Shown here: positions 11,673-24,990 of the stretch, piece after piece
How the letters are laid out: the number at the start of each line of letters is the position of its first letter
Position numbering within the stretch: the first letter of the stretch is position 1
NCBI RefSeq assembly: GCF_000764305.2
Contig: NW_025946979.1
Coordinates: forward strand, 1-64,000
DNA length: 64,000 bases
Source of the DNA: Hyalella azteca
Lineage: Eukaryota > Arthropoda > Malacostraca > Amphipoda > Hyalellidae
Direction of reading: 5' to 3'
The notes under the pieces: generated by a model
Told to the model about the DNA's origin: nothing
The model's input: the letters and a program-made list of their open reading frames with translations, nothing else
Database searches by the model: none
Position numbers and translations under genes: made by a program

Positions 11673-12714
11673 GCCATGCGAGACAACTCTTGACGCATGA
11701 TCCTTTGTTTTGAATGCTTGCAGGGAAAGAATGCAGCACATGCGGGGCACTACAAGCATCAGCTCGCTAAGAATCTTAATTGGCTTTTGAAGAGGTAGTT
11801 GAGGGGCAGAGCTGAGACGTCATGACGTCCCGAGTCAGGGACCTTAGTTAAAACTAAGAGCGGGTTACTGCAGGTCAGCATCGTAAATGGTTAACTGTAA
11901 GACTGTTCACTGTAAGACTGTTCACTGTGAGACTGTTCACCTGTAAAAGACTATTCACTGTTCAACAATGAGAAATCCTATAAGGGATTAACTCTAACTT
12001 TGTCTTTCACGGTGACCTGTGGAGATTTCTTTTAACACACAAACATTCAGTAGTAAGTAGTATTGGCTTCAAAATTATGAACAGTTTTGATTAATGTTAA
12101 AATTTTGATTTTAATTGCTTTTGATAAAATTATGCACCGTGGAATAATCGTATGCTTTCTCATACATAAACAACACGTGGAATCACCTCCCGTATGATTG
12201 GTATTTACATGGCATTTCTCGCCCTCAAAATGTGCAGGATTGCAAGCAGGAAACTTTCTAAAGGTTCAAGGAGGTGTGGCGAGAGTGGGAGCCTTCCTCC
12301 TTCCCTCTATTTTTTATATATTAAAAACAAAGAAGCAATACAAAGGAGCCCTTGAACAGGGTCATTAGAATGCAGCGTACTCAGCTTCTGCAAGGGGCGC
12401 GGTGTGCATGTAAACACGAGAATTTAACAGGGAATATCAAAAAGGTTTTGAAGCCGCTGGGTGCGTGGCGGAGCATTATAGTGAAATTACTATTACTCTA
12501 TGCTTGTTAGATTAGTTAATAAAACCAAAGCATAATGAACAAATCCATAGTCTATAGGGCCAAAATAATAGCGTTATGAATAGAACCACATCGTAGTAAG
12601 AAGAATCAGTGCATAATATATATATAAATAGAATTATAGTAAAATGAGGAGAGCCATACCATCATAAGTGGACTTAGATCATTAACGGGTAGAATCACGT
12701 AATAATAAAAAACA

Positions 12715-12905
12715 ATCACTGCAAAACGGGTATGAACCTCAGCATTATGAGCAAGCTTTTCAACGTAATGAGTATGAATTTCATCATTATGAGGAAGCCT
12801 CTCAACATAATGAGTATGAACTAAATCATTATGATGAAGTCTTTTAACATAATGAGTAAAAAACTTAATCATTATGAGGAAGCCTCTCACTATAATGAGT
12901 ATGAA
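12715..12905. repeat. ~45 bp tandem repeat, 4 units, open on the minus strand
   Basis: Units contain ATCATTATGAGGAAGCCTCT followed by CAACATAATGAGTATGAA. The minus strand reads repeats like THYVERLPHNDEIH without a stop from 12890 to 12606 (94 residues), because the unit is a multiple of three. No family was recognised; coding is unlikely but not excluded. Confidence 0.75.
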
Positions 12906-13169
12906 CGCGTCGGATTGACGTTATCAAGAGAAGCAATTAACCGCCTCATTCACTGGTCCTCATTAAAGCTCAAGAGAGGCTCGAAGGAGGCAGTTAAGTA
13001 GGTCGTACGCCTACTGCCTGAGACGGTCGCCAAACTCAGAATTGCAAGGTTGGCTTTTACTGCGTAAACTGAAGAGGTTTGCATCAACGCTGGCGTTAAA
13101 ATGGCAGCATGAATATAATCAATGAATATACACCAGTAGTAGCTTGGAAGTCGATCAAGGAGACTTCTT

Positions 13170-13235
13170 TGCAAAAAGTTAGTTTAATTAATTAGTTTAA
13201 TTAATTTAATTAGTTAAATTAAACTTATGTTCAAT
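13170..13235. repeat. AT-only palindromic tract (TTTAATTAA units)
   Basis: Repeated TTTAATTAA on both strands, forming a long, weak cruciform-capable segment. Confidence 0.6.
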
Positions 13236-13699
13236 TAAAATAACTATTGCTTATGATTGCATTGAATCAATGATGAAATTACCAATTCCAGACGCTGCAG
13301 CTGTAACAGTGCGGACCAAAAGAAGCAATAAAACAGATTTGCAGGAGAATGAAACCGACAAAACGGAATTGCATCCGAATAGAACTGAAGAAGTATTTTA
13401 TATATTGCAGTCAACTAAGGCATTAATCGTAAATTTAATGCCAGTCACACGTCGTTACTGAGAAAATAATCGAAGCCTTCAACTTTTCTGAAAATTAAAG
13501 CTGTAATTGATAACAGTAAACATCAGAGAAGTAAAGCTGTATTTGATAATAACGTAATTAATAGAATATGCGTTTAGCAATTAATTTTTAAAGACAACAC
13601 TTCTAAAGAATCCAGTGTCTCCGATGTTACACATGTACAATGAATTTATAATTTTATGTTCATTCATGGCGCGCAAATACAGTACCGAAAATACGCAGG

Positions 13700-16600
13700 A
13701 GTGAATATTGATAAATTTCAACCCTAATTACAAAGTATATTTTGAGGAAATATTCGAAGACTTATGTATGAAATGCCTGAGATAATGCAGAGAGAAATGG
13801 AGTAAGATATATAAGATATAAATTGAATTTAATCACAAGTCACAACTTTTTATAATTAATGTAAGGGTCAACTCGAGGAATATGTTGTTTCACTGTGATC
13901 CAACACAGGAGAGAACTGAACATCCACGTTCCTCGAATTTTTATTCTACACATGACTTAGACAGTAAATAATTTATTTTAATATCCATTAAATAGCGCGC
14001 GTAGGCAGATTGAACAGCGTCATATCTTTGCACAAATATTCCTTAGCTGAGTGCAGCGCTTCCATGAGCCTGGTATATTTCATTACTTACTTTGATTTTT
14101 ATTTTTTATTCAAACAGAAATACACAACACAATATTGTAGACAAAATGAGTTAATCTAATACTTTTACTACACACGGATACTATAAAACTTGGACATAAT
14201 AAAAAATTCGTGAAACATTTCCAAAAGACTGACCGCAGGCAAAAAAGTTCTCAAGAATGAGCCCTGATGCTTTCTTGAGAACTTTGAGGGCCATTTCTTC
14301 AGGCTTAATTACTGGAGCAGAAACACAAGCCCCGGGGTCTCAGGCTCAACTGTAAATAAAACGTCAGCCTAGGGAATTGCCAGACCGGCTCCTGTCAAAA
14401 TTCTTAATTTTTTAGAGAAGGCTTCATTAAAAAGAAAGAGGTGCATTTTTAAATTTTTCGACATTTTTGAAGCCTCAGTGGTACTGGCTAGCCTCTGAAG
14501 TCATGTTTTGGTATTTCAGCTAAAAATTATCTTTTAATGCGCCTTCAGAAGTGTTGTATTTGAGGCTAGAGAAAGATGAACCCTAAATTATATGCAAACG
14601 TAATCTAATAGCAACAACAACGGTAAGGAGAAGGTAAGAGGCATAAATAAATCACATAGANCGTGCATTGAACTTTCGGTATGTTTACACTATAATTATT
14701 TGCTACTAATAAAAATGCAGTGCAGTTCACGGTCGAAATCCTGAACGCACGATTGGATGAATATGGATACGTGCAAATTAAAGTTATTCAGCATATAACC
14801 AACATGGAATTTCCTGTTACCGGCAATTGAAAAAAAGTTTTGACTGTAATGAAATCCCTAAAAATGAATACATTTGACAAATAACGACGGATTGGTCGGA
14901 GGAGTAAAACAGAACAGCAATTGTACTATGGTAAATCTTACGCGCCTTAGATGTAAAAGCATGAGAGGACGTTGGCTAAAATATCTGGATTCCAATCGAT
15001 TAAAAATAATAGACAACACATTTGGCCCAAAAAAAATCAACGAAATTTTTCGCCCAGATCTATAGTACTTTTGAAATCGGCAGCTCATTTTTTGATTTCG
15101 GGAGCTCATTTTTGAAATCGGGAGTAAAGCTCATTTCCATTCATACACCACAAGGGCTTCTTGAACGTAATATTTTATCATAAATACAAACAAAAATTAA
15201 AAACCTAAATAGAACCACAACAGGTTTTGTGTACGTTTAAAAGTTATTAAAAAATTCCGGGAACCTTTCGTAAGTTTGTCAAGACGGACACTTAAGTTCT
15301 AACCAGCCGGCGCGTTGCCTATTTATGTGACGTAAATGCCGCTATAATGCAGAAATGCGGTAGCCGTGCATAAGTCTGCGGTCTTTGTCACCCACATTTC
15401 AAGACTAATCACCGCTCGCAGAGCAACAAAACATGTTTTCGCTTCTAAAATATTGCATTGCAGTCACTAGTTTACCGCTGCAAATATGGACGTGAAATTA
15501 TTTCTTTCTTCTCGGTAATGTGGTTACCCCAAGGCTCGAGGAAAAGCTCTATTCAAAGGCACAGTAAAAAAAGATAGCCGAGTTTGAATGCAAAAGCTTT
15601 ATAAAAGGTTTTAACAGGCGAAAGAAAGTCACGATATAAAAAATTACAAAGGAACAATTTATTTATAATGAAGAGAAAATTTACTCTCACTAAAGATTAA
15701 AAAATTCTGTGATCATATGCATTGAAAACGATTGTATTGATTCTAACAACCGAATAAATTAATTGTAATCGATTATGATTGTTAAAAATACAATCTGAAG
15801 GCAGGTTAATTCTTCTATCATAAAATAAAAAAAATTTAAATTATAGTTCTTCAAAGCAAGTTAAGAGTGGCCAACTTCCAACCAGCAGAAGATATCGCCT
15901 ATAATTTCCAGCGAGGTAAGCATTAACTGCCGGCCAAAACTCGAACTAAAACCCCGGTGCCAAGGCTAATATTAAATATCGAAGAGCCAAGACTCCGGCA
16001 CAAGCGTGGAAATTTATTAGAATCAACCCAGAGGCAAGCAATAAATTATGCGAGTGATAGGCTTGTGTCAATTACGTTCGACACGCAGGAGCGATGCAAG
16101 CGAGAAGACGGATGGCTGTGAACCACGCTTCGACGTCTCAAAGCGCGCGCTGCCGACTTGGATGCGCAGCCGCAAACAAATGAACGTTGCCGGCCAAAAT
16201 AAGGTAGGCGAGTCGAGGCATTACAATGGTTTGAATCAAAGTTACGTAAAACTTTCTCAAGTTTAGTTATTAGATGATAAAACGATATATGGGTGAAATT
16301 CCATTTGAATATTTTTAAAAAATAGAAACACAAAAATCTACGATTGATCAATGATTTATAGTCAGCATAAGGTTAATGAGATATTAGTAGTAAAGCACGT
16401 ATAGTTTTTGGCTTGACGAGTCTGCATATAAACTTATTGTTATTACATTAATCATGCATTAATTCGCAGCCTCATTCAGGTATCATACGAACACAAGTTT
16501 ACAATACACATAATGAAAATCCTTATTTCGCGTTCAAACTCCAGGCTTAAAATCATTAGTGCCATATTTTAAAGCTACTAATGTACATGACTGATCGAAA

Positions 16601-19320
16601 TGAATAAATTTGTTACAGAGAAAACAATGAACATTTCACTGTTCATTCCAATTTCACTGTTCATTTCAAAAAATTTCAAACTAGTGCGACTTTAAAACAC
16701 CACTTGGACATCCTGAACCCCATCCTAATATAGGATCTTAAGCGTCGCCTATTTAAATTCCAGGCGTCGAATCGAGCGAGCAGAAGAAGTGAAGGACTCC
16801 GAGGAGCGCTATTGACGTAGCAGATTACGGACTCGACGGAATACAAGCCTCGCTATCTCCTGGAACACTAAGGAAGCCAATTGAATGCAGGTCACGAGTC
16901 ACGTAACACTGCACGTCAAGGACTAAGACGAGAAGCTTTCAGTGACGAGGCTTTGCATTTGAGACGAGGAGGAGAGCTAGACGAACACGTCTTGTAGAGT
17001 CAACTGTGATTGCTACTGAACAAATAACATGGATGTCTATTTTGCGTTTAATTCTACTTTGGTGTAGTGAACTCATTTTTTTGTAGCATCTAACAATTAT
17101 TTTGAGTGGCCAAAAGCTCAGTGAATATTCAATGCAATAAATTGAATAAATTTGAATAAATAAATTTTTGCCGTGACGGCGTACGTGGCTCGATTAAGAA
17201 ATCTTCCCCATTCTGTATTGGAGGAAAAGTTCGGATACAATGTAAATTAAATTATTGTGCGGTCATATCTAACAACGAATTTAAAAAGAAAACAGCAATA
17301 ATTTTTTTAATTTGCAACCGCACGCAACCACGAATTAAATGCATTCGCATCGAAAAAAATACGCACGCAGTTGATGAACAGTTAAGTAATTTATTGATTA
17401 TATATTAACTTTATGATGGGAGAGCCATTCAATGGTCCTACCAGAAGCGTTCCAACTATAATAAACTCAAAGAAAAACATTAATTCCAATGGAGAATCAT
17501 CTGGAATAAAAACCTCTAAGTCGTCTTTAATTCCGTTCAAGAATCAAGTGTACCAAAATGCAGCCAAGCATTGCCAGCATTGAGGAAATAAAAAGCAGTC
17601 ACTTGGAGCTAATGGCCAAATTAGATCGCGAACGGGGAATAGAGTTCCTTAAAAAGCCATCACATTCCCAGCAATGCGATTACGCGAGAGTTTTGGATGC
17701 GGGGGAAAGGTAAGCCGCAACTCGGCGCGAAATGCTTGAGGTGCAATTAGGGATCGAGATGGTGGCCAGGACAAAAAACGGGAGGATCAACCAACTTGTT
17801 AGGAAAATATAAGTAAAATCGGCAAATGGATGACAGTGAAACGATAAAAGAGAGCACAAAGTTTTGGTTATGACATTTGCGGCGGTAAGAAGTAAGAAAC
17901 CGGGTAAAAATGTTAAAATTTCGTTGGTACAAAGGATTTATGGATCTGGCGCTTCCAAACTTCGTCTATTTATTCAGCAAGCAACGGCATTCGGGGCGCG
18001 GTATGCTAGTGGGAGAAATCTTGTCGACATTTCACGCCATTTACAGACAGGGAGGCTTCTGAAATAAAATTTCCTGCACCTGCAGCAGACCAGACACCCC
18101 ACTACCTGCAGCAGACCAGACAAAATAATCTAAATAATTCATTTGAAATTGATGTGAAAAGTTTGGGAAAACACTGGCAAGATCTGAATAGTTTTTAATT
18201 TTTCTCATTAAATTGTCAGCACTTTGAGAGGATACTGTAATCACTAGTTTGTAGTACCTATTTTGCGGATAAGAAGACATATAATGAACCAAGTAAAGCA
18301 TCCAGCGTATATTCCTTTCCAGTAGAAATTAATGAAGTTATTCTGGCGCAACCGGTCGTTGTTTCATTTCTGTATACGCTTTCAACTTTTCATAATTTTC
18401 ATGAAACTCTTTTAAATTTTCATAATTTTCAGGCACGTTTCTTAAATTCTGGTAAAAGTTAATTTTTTTCATCGGGACAGTCTTTTCTTTTATTTTGATT
18501 TCTTTCCACATTTTTTCGTAATGAAGACCAAGTTTATTTCATAAAAACGATTCCGAGACGTTGGAATCTACCTATAACTGGAGCCTGCACGATCCTTAGC
18601 AATTCTGAGGGGTTGAAAACCTTTTAATATGAAATCAAAAGCCAGCATTTATAACAGAAAGGCTGCCGACCGACTGGCAGGCAGCGAAATACCAGGGAAA
18701 TATGGGGACTGCATGTATGGACCCAGTCATTAGTTTCAATTAATTGGAAGTCATATTTTTCTGGCCCAAAGCCAAATGGAAGCGAGAAGCAATTTCGGTG
18801 AACGAAAATATGGACATAGAATCCGTAGAATTTCCAGAATTTCGATAAATATAATTATACCAGAATTTCGTGCTGCTTGTTGCTGGTAAAGTTACGTAGG
18901 AAGGTACATATAATAGGGTTTCAAAGATTTGTTTTTAAACAATAATAGAAACTAAACATTTTTCACTTACAACCATTGGTTGTACGAGTAGGAACCCATG
19001 TTGATCGCCGATAATTAGGAAAACGCATTTTAACTTAGAAGAGAGGAGAGATTACCACAAATCTACTACTTGCAGGACTTTAAAATTAGCATATCAATTT
19101 AAAGTGTTTATAAATCTGAAATTTACGCTCTAACTCTAAACTTGAATCATTGAAATATACAAACGCTTCCGCATCAATCCTAAACTAAACGATCCCAAAT
19201 TATATGTTCGTAAAGACCAACAAGCATGGCCGGAAATTCTTCTCTATTTGCTGCTAATTTGCAAAAAAATAACACTGAGTGATAGATACGAGTTTTGGGT
19301 GCAGATTTTACGACAAAGCA
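13700..19320. other. Gene-poor AT-rich stretch
   Basis: No gene was recognised. An N is at 14661. Small local duplications lie at 15070-15125 (26 bp unit), 16630-16665 and 18075-18120 (CTGCAGCAGACCAGACA). A more GC-rich block at 16735-17040 opens with CTATTTAAATTCC and could be an old LTR, but no ends were found. Confidence 0.5.
14244..14285. other. Perfect 14 bp stem-loop
   Basis: AAAGTTCTCAAGAA and TTCTTGAGAACTTT separated by 14 bases. No adjacent gene was recognised; function unknown. Confidence 0.8.
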
Positions 19321-19344
19321 AAAAAAAATATACACAACTTACAC

Positions 19345-19470
19345 ACAACCACAAAACCTTGGGGTTTCAAGTCTTCTATACACACAACCTTGGTGTTTCA
19401 AGTCTTCTATACACACAACCTTGGTGTTTCAAGTCTTCTATACACACAACCTTGGTGTTTCAAGTCTTCG
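19345..19470. repeat. 30 bp tandem repeat, 4 units
   Basis: Near-identical units of CTTGGTGTTTCAAGTCTTCT followed by ATACACACAAC. The unit is divisible by three, so all three plus frames stay open across it. These frames are artefacts. Confidence 0.88.
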
Positions 19471-21289
19471 TCTGCCATGAAATTTTAACCGAAAGACAAG
19501 CAGCGCGAAACTCTAGCGGATATACTCCCGCAACATAAGAAAATAGATAAAAATCATTAACCAAATAGTAAATAATGCGACGTTTTTCCAACAGGTTCAG
19601 TTAGAGATGAGGCTTCACCTGTCAACAAGGCATTAGTAAATCAGCAGCTCGTTATGTCCTGTAGAACACATAGAGATGAGATGGTCCAATGACTTGGCGT
19701 CTAATATCTTTTAGGATAATTTAAATCCATCAATAAACCACGCAATTGTCTCGCAGAGAGACATCCGTTAGCTTCTCTAATTTTGATCGAGTGGTGCCAA
19801 GGGTTTGATAACGCGCACTATATTTTATCTTCAATAACTAAGTTAATCAATGTTAATAATGATAATAATAATATGTATGTAATGATGACAATAAATATAT
19901 TCATGTTATGAAAATACTAATATCTCTATGTGCTAATAATAATTAAATAATCTTTGTTGCCTTAACTCTACTATAATACGAAGAGCTAATCTATGGCTCT
20001 TTTATCAGCCTGAGCGCAAGTTAGACCTAATGTTAGACTCATAATGCGGCTCATAAATTAGCCAGAGAGGGGATCATGAACTGGAAACTTCATAAAGACA
20101 ACAACGAGAAGCGAGTCCTCAATAAATCCCGCCGCTTGTCAGGGCCACTCGAATAATCTCTTAGGCTGGCGCCACATGAACGCTCGCATTAAAGAAAAAA
20201 CATTCAGACTTGGACGAATTTCAAAGCGCAAAGTCCAAAGCAGATTTTCTAAAAATAAATTTTGATATTTGTGGTTATAAGCAGAGTTTTCTATGAGTAT
20301 AAAGTTTTTAATGATGAATCTATTTACTCTTTTTGACTATCTTGCATGAAAGCCTTGGACTAGAGATGCTTCTTAAGTTCTTACAAATAGTGGTTTAGAA
20401 ATTCTCCGACATTTCACCCTGAAACTGAATTTTTCCTGCAGAAATTAAGCGCCGATTGCATGTGTGGGTCATCCAAATTTCAACTCGTACGATATTCGCG
20501 GCTCAAACTCGTTTTCTTCATGTGAAATCAAAACATATTTTCTAAATCAAAAGGTAGCGATACACAAAATAACATTAAACATATATTGTAACTTTAAATT
20601 TATGTCACATAATAATAATTTTTCCAAGTAGAGACCAACAACCGTGAAAATCCTTCACCCCAGGCGCTGACCTCCGGCTTGGCACGCAGCCTCGCGCTAC
20701 TCAGTATCCGGGGAAATAAAGTGGCTGCTTTTGACGGCACGTTTTAATCCTTCTAATATAGAAGCAATATATTTGAGGAACTTTAATACTTTATTGGGTC
20801 GGTTGCCAAGTGAGAGAATAACAGACATGATGGGCATTTTTTACGTGGGTATAACTTTTTTCTTAATTTAAGTTATTTTTTCACTCTTTTGAGGTCAGGT
20901 TACCGAGCGAGAAGACAATAAAAAATGGTGAATTATTTTTCCCTTGACAACAAGTTTTGTAAATCTAAATTGCATTCAAAATACAACGCGTTTCGTATGT
21001 TTCATCTGCGCAGTGATGGAATAAATGCTCGAGTTTTGAGTGGCATAATATGACGTTTGGGCAATACTTGGCTATAAACTTTTTGATGTGAACTCGAGCA
21101 AACAAAATGTCCTAACTTCGTCCAAAAGTTGAGCAAAACATGGCTGCTTCTCGTAATTTTGCTGAAGAGTTTGATGTATCGGCACAAAAAAATATCTTGT
21201 GTCATCAAAGTACACATCACCAAAAGTCTTGAAGTGCACAATTTCGAGTCTCGAGCAGAGTTTTCAGTTGAATTCTTCGAGCAAAAAAC

Positions 21290-21350
21290 TACAGAACTCA
21301 AGGAGTCGAAAGGAAGCGCACGCTTCTTTCGACTCCTCCGAAAGTTCTGT
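21290..21350. other. Strong stem-loop with a 2-base loop
   Basis: AGGAGTCGAAAG-(G)-AAGCG at 21301-21318 pairs with CGCTTCTTTCGACTCCT at 21321-21337, with one bulged base and a CA loop. GAACT/AGTTC outside can extend the stem. It is far too symmetrical for chance, but no gene or known RNA was recognised. Confidence 0.75.
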
Positions 21351-21991
21351 CTAGCTCATTTGTTATATGCGCGCAAGTATATAATAAATATATTATAAAT
21401 TATTCTAAAAGTAAACAAATATTACAGTGAATACCATCCAATTTAAGTAATTGTCATTATTATATATATTGAGGTTCATAATCTCGAATAAAACAGTACG
21501 AAGTATTATTTTCAAAGCACAGAAGAAAAAGTTCATCATAGAAGTAAACTGGTCATGAAAAAATCAGAAGCGTGTAGAAACTATGGACACCATCACGCAT
21601 TTGTACGGCGCTGATTTGCTTCGTCGTGCCGAATAAAAGCCTCGCTGATTTGCGTGTTGTAATGCATATAACAATGCGCTTTGCACTGCAATATTATTCG
21701 TCCGCGCTTTATAATTATTCGTTCATCGTTCTCCATGCATATGGGAAAGTCCTGCACGAGAACTCGAAAACGCATCGAGGTAAAATAAAGCGTCATAAAT
21801 TGAATTTTTAGACGAGCTATAGCTCGGCAGCCTTATTTACTACTGCGAAGTTTCTCTCCGAAGTTCATAACAACGGCTCGGCAGCCAGCAAAGTAACGCG
21901 AAATGCATCCAAGCAGTTATAAATTTTTAAGTGATGCTACCGTGAAGTTGTCCACGCTGGAAATTGAGAGCTAAAGTTATCAGATATTTGC

Positions 21992-22318
21992 ATGCATGGG
22001 GCAATAGATCTGCGTGAGGCACAAAGAAATTCTTCGGATTTTCCCGAAAGGCCCCCGGATCTTACAGACGTCCAATTGAACGCTGCAATTCCCAAGTCGC
22101 TGGCACGGGAGATTCTTTCCGCGGATTTATCGCAACGAAAATTTAGAGAATTGGCGGTTAAAAAATGGATCGCGTTTGTGATAAAAGCGATTCGTAACAT
22201 AAATCGTAGAATATATGAGCCTCAACATCTTGTTGGGACTGAACAGAGTGCCGAGAGACCTGGCATGGAACAGAGAAACATTCGAAAAAGATACGATGAT
22301 TGGACGGACGAGTATTGA
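21992..22318 (+). CDS. Hypothetical open frame of 108 codons
   Basis: Begins MHGAIDLREAQRNSSDFPER and ends RKRYDDWTDEY, charged, with no membrane segment. It is one of the longest open frames in the gene-poor interior, but an opposite-strand frame overlaps it, and no splice context or family was recognised. Probably chance. Confidence 0.12.
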   Translation: MHGAIDLREAQRNSSDFPERPPDLTDVQLNAAIPKSLAREILSADLSQRKFRELAVKKWIAFVIKAIRNINRRIYEPQHLVGTEQSAERPGMEQRNIRKRYDDWTDEY

Positions 22319-22680
22319 AAACATTATTGAATTTTAAAACAGAAAATCGTTGGACCGAACAGAAAACGTCCCACGATATCATAACAAGAAAGAAATTGTT
22401 AGCGATTGGAGAATAGGATATTATTTGTGTATATTGCTATACATTTAAATTTATTTCTTCTCTGGCAAGGATCCTAGTTTTGGTCAATCCCAAGGACCGA
22501 TCACAGTTTCATAAAAGTATAATACATCGAAATGTGCGCCACAAGCTTCATTTTCATCCACGAATCACTTCTCTTCAAGCAAGACTGAAGTCTCGCTCCA
22601 CCTTCATCTTTGATTTCGAAGTGAACTAAAATCTGTAAAGTTCACTTGCGCCCTCGGTACTTCGGTGGCAATATCCAGCA

Positions 22681-22873
22681 CTCGAAAGAGGCTCTTGACG
22701 ATCACTTCAGGAAGCAAGCCTGTTATCTTGTCTGCCGTCAAGTACATTGCCTCGTTGGAGACAGACTTCCTGCACACTCGAAAGAGGCTCTTGACGATCA
22801 CTTCAGGAAGCAAGCCTGTTATCTTGTCTGCCGTCAAGTCCATTGCCTCGTTGGAGACAGACTTCCTGCTAGT
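22681..22873. repeat. 96 bp tandem duplication, two copies nearly identical
   Basis: CTCGAAAGAGGCTCTTGACG begins the copies at 22681 and 22777. The copies differ at very few positions (TACATTG versus TCCATTG). The period is a multiple of three, so frames on both strands run through both copies, for example minus-strand LTADKITGLLPEVIVKSLF twice. No family was recognised. Confidence 0.88.
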
Positions 22874-24849
22874 AACTAACCATCAAGGCACAAATAGAAT
22901 CCATATGATGTTTATGGGGATTATTAATAAGAATACGCGATTCAAAATATATAAAATGATGACGTTTATGAGGACCATTAATAAAAATCCACAATTAAAC
23001 AATATATTGACTATGCAATATCAATATCATAACTTTCAAGTTTTCGGACTTTAGACAAAAATGACATTCCACTTGTAAAAAAAATTGGCCATAACCGTAA
23101 AAATTAGATTTTTCAGCATCAATGCAAGACTTGGCAGAGCAAGGTTTGGTTGCAGGGAAAGCGTTAAAAAATTTTCTGCGTTCTGGAACTGAACCAACTT
23201 GTGAAGAACCTCCCGAAAAAACTTAGGACAACTGCTCAACTAAGTAAACAAAGATGGGATATTTTCTAAGACGATTTCATTTATCAGCATACATGAACAT
23301 GACAGTGGGGCAATGATAGATATAGCGACAAACCATGCGTAAAATTTGCTCATTCTAGACAAAATTGTAAGAGAAGACGACCGAAGTTAAAAACTTTGGA
23401 GAACGATGACTGATATTCGGACTGGAAAGAAAGTGCGGGAGGATTTTTGTTACCGTGGCAAGCAATTCACCTCCACAAGCAATCCATCTTCCATATACGA
23501 GAGCAAACATGGCGCTCAAACAAAATACGCTGCCGCATCATTCAAAGTCCACACCAATGTGGAAATTCGTTCACGGATATCCAACATTCAGGAATGAGGG
23601 AAGGAAAATCAACATAGATTTGAAAGCCAAAAATCTTCAAGAAGCTATTGATATGAATCAATTCTAGGGATACATCTTATTATATATTTGCAAAAGTTCT
23701 AATGATATAACCTTGACTTAAAACTTTAGTTTTCGTGCATGAATCAACAGGTAGTGCAAATCGGCGAAGGTTGGATAAAAAATTTAATTTTTACATCAGT
23801 GTGGTGAATTTGAATGAGTTTTGATCGAGTCTTGATGTAGCTGGGTTTAATCTAGCTCGGGCAACGTTGGATCTAAAGTTAAGGGACAGTAATGATATAG
23901 AATGCATTAGGTTGCTGCCATGTTCAAACTTTTCATTACTATGTTTGTAGAGATGACTCTTAAAAGAGACTATAAAATAAGGAAATTCAATTAACTTTCG
24001 CGCGGCAGGTTTGTTTACCTTTGTACCTCTTTCATCAACTTCGGCGTCTTCCTAAAAAGATTTTTCCCTTCCGAGAGCAGACAGAAATCGCTCTACAAAA
24101 TATACCTTAGAAGTTTCAACCAAGTGTTGGAGGAGCAGGTCTTGTGGAGGCAGTCTCAATGGATCAATCAAATATTTTTTAACGGCGTCATCGCCGCTTG
24201 TATTTCATCCTGAGAAATCTCTCCGCGGACGTGTGCTGGCAGGAAGAAGTGGCCGCCTTATATCTTCGCTTGCAGTTCCAACATAATGCAGTAGTAGCAG
24301 GTCTTGTCCCAGCAGTCACAATGGATCCACCAAAAATTTGAACTGAATTTTCAAGAATTCAAACTGAATTTTCGTCTTCCATCACCAGAAATGCGATCTC
24401 CAGTAACTTCGTCCGCGCGGCACGACCAGTTCGGTCGTCGGCAAGTAGGGCATTCGTTTTGGTGGCTCGTGATATGCTAATAAAGAGCAGCGATTTACCA
24501 GACAGCCTCTTCGGGACAGCCATTTGCCTGGCAGACAGCGAGACAAAGAGCTCTGTCCCAGATTCTTTTATGTCGCTCACACGTCCATTGGCCCCCATTG
24601 CGGGACCCAAATGTAGGCCCTACACGAGAAACTTGGAGTGGCGCACAAATAAGGTAAAGCAAAGTGGATGGTAGGACATTGTTGCAGCGAAACGAAGAAG
24701 AGCTCGTACGATAATATTGCGATCTTTGTGAGTACCAACACGCGTACGTATAGAGCGCTATAACATATGATACGCGGCGCTGCTACTAAAAGCATCTGTG
24801 CATGCACTGTTCGAAAAAAAAACGCGAAAAAACAGTCTCACTGGCGTTT

Positions 24850-24990
24850 TAGGGGCCGGCCGTCCCGTGAAAATAAACCATTTCTCCGTTTTTTTCAGAT
24901 GTTGTACGGATTTCTAGTGTTAAATTGGAATAAAAACGAAGACACGGTGATAATTCTTTTCACGGGCCGGCCGGTCACCCCGGTAATAAT
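24850..24990. repeat. Imperfect inverted repeat with GGCCGGCC cores
   Basis: GGGGCCGGCCGTCCCGTGAA at the left and TTTTCACGGGCCGGCCGGTC at the right are near reverse complements about 100 bp apart. This may be a foldback-type element in very AT-rich surroundings. Confidence 0.6.

Larger units (their letters stand above)
9440..13660 (+). repeat. Segmental duplication, right copy (expanded)
   Basis: Counterpart of 405-2200, about twice as long. Extra material: ~180 bp at 9838-10020, two palindrome-rich elements (10278-10422, 10674-10817), ~1 kb at 10890-11885 and 1.2 kb at 12300-13496. No coding gene was recognised. Confidence 0.83.

Noticed and set aside
24611..24768. Possible LTR with TG...CA ends and a primer-site-like TTTGGGTCCCGC next to it
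   Set aside because: No second LTR, no target duplication and no recognisable gag/pol sequence nearby.
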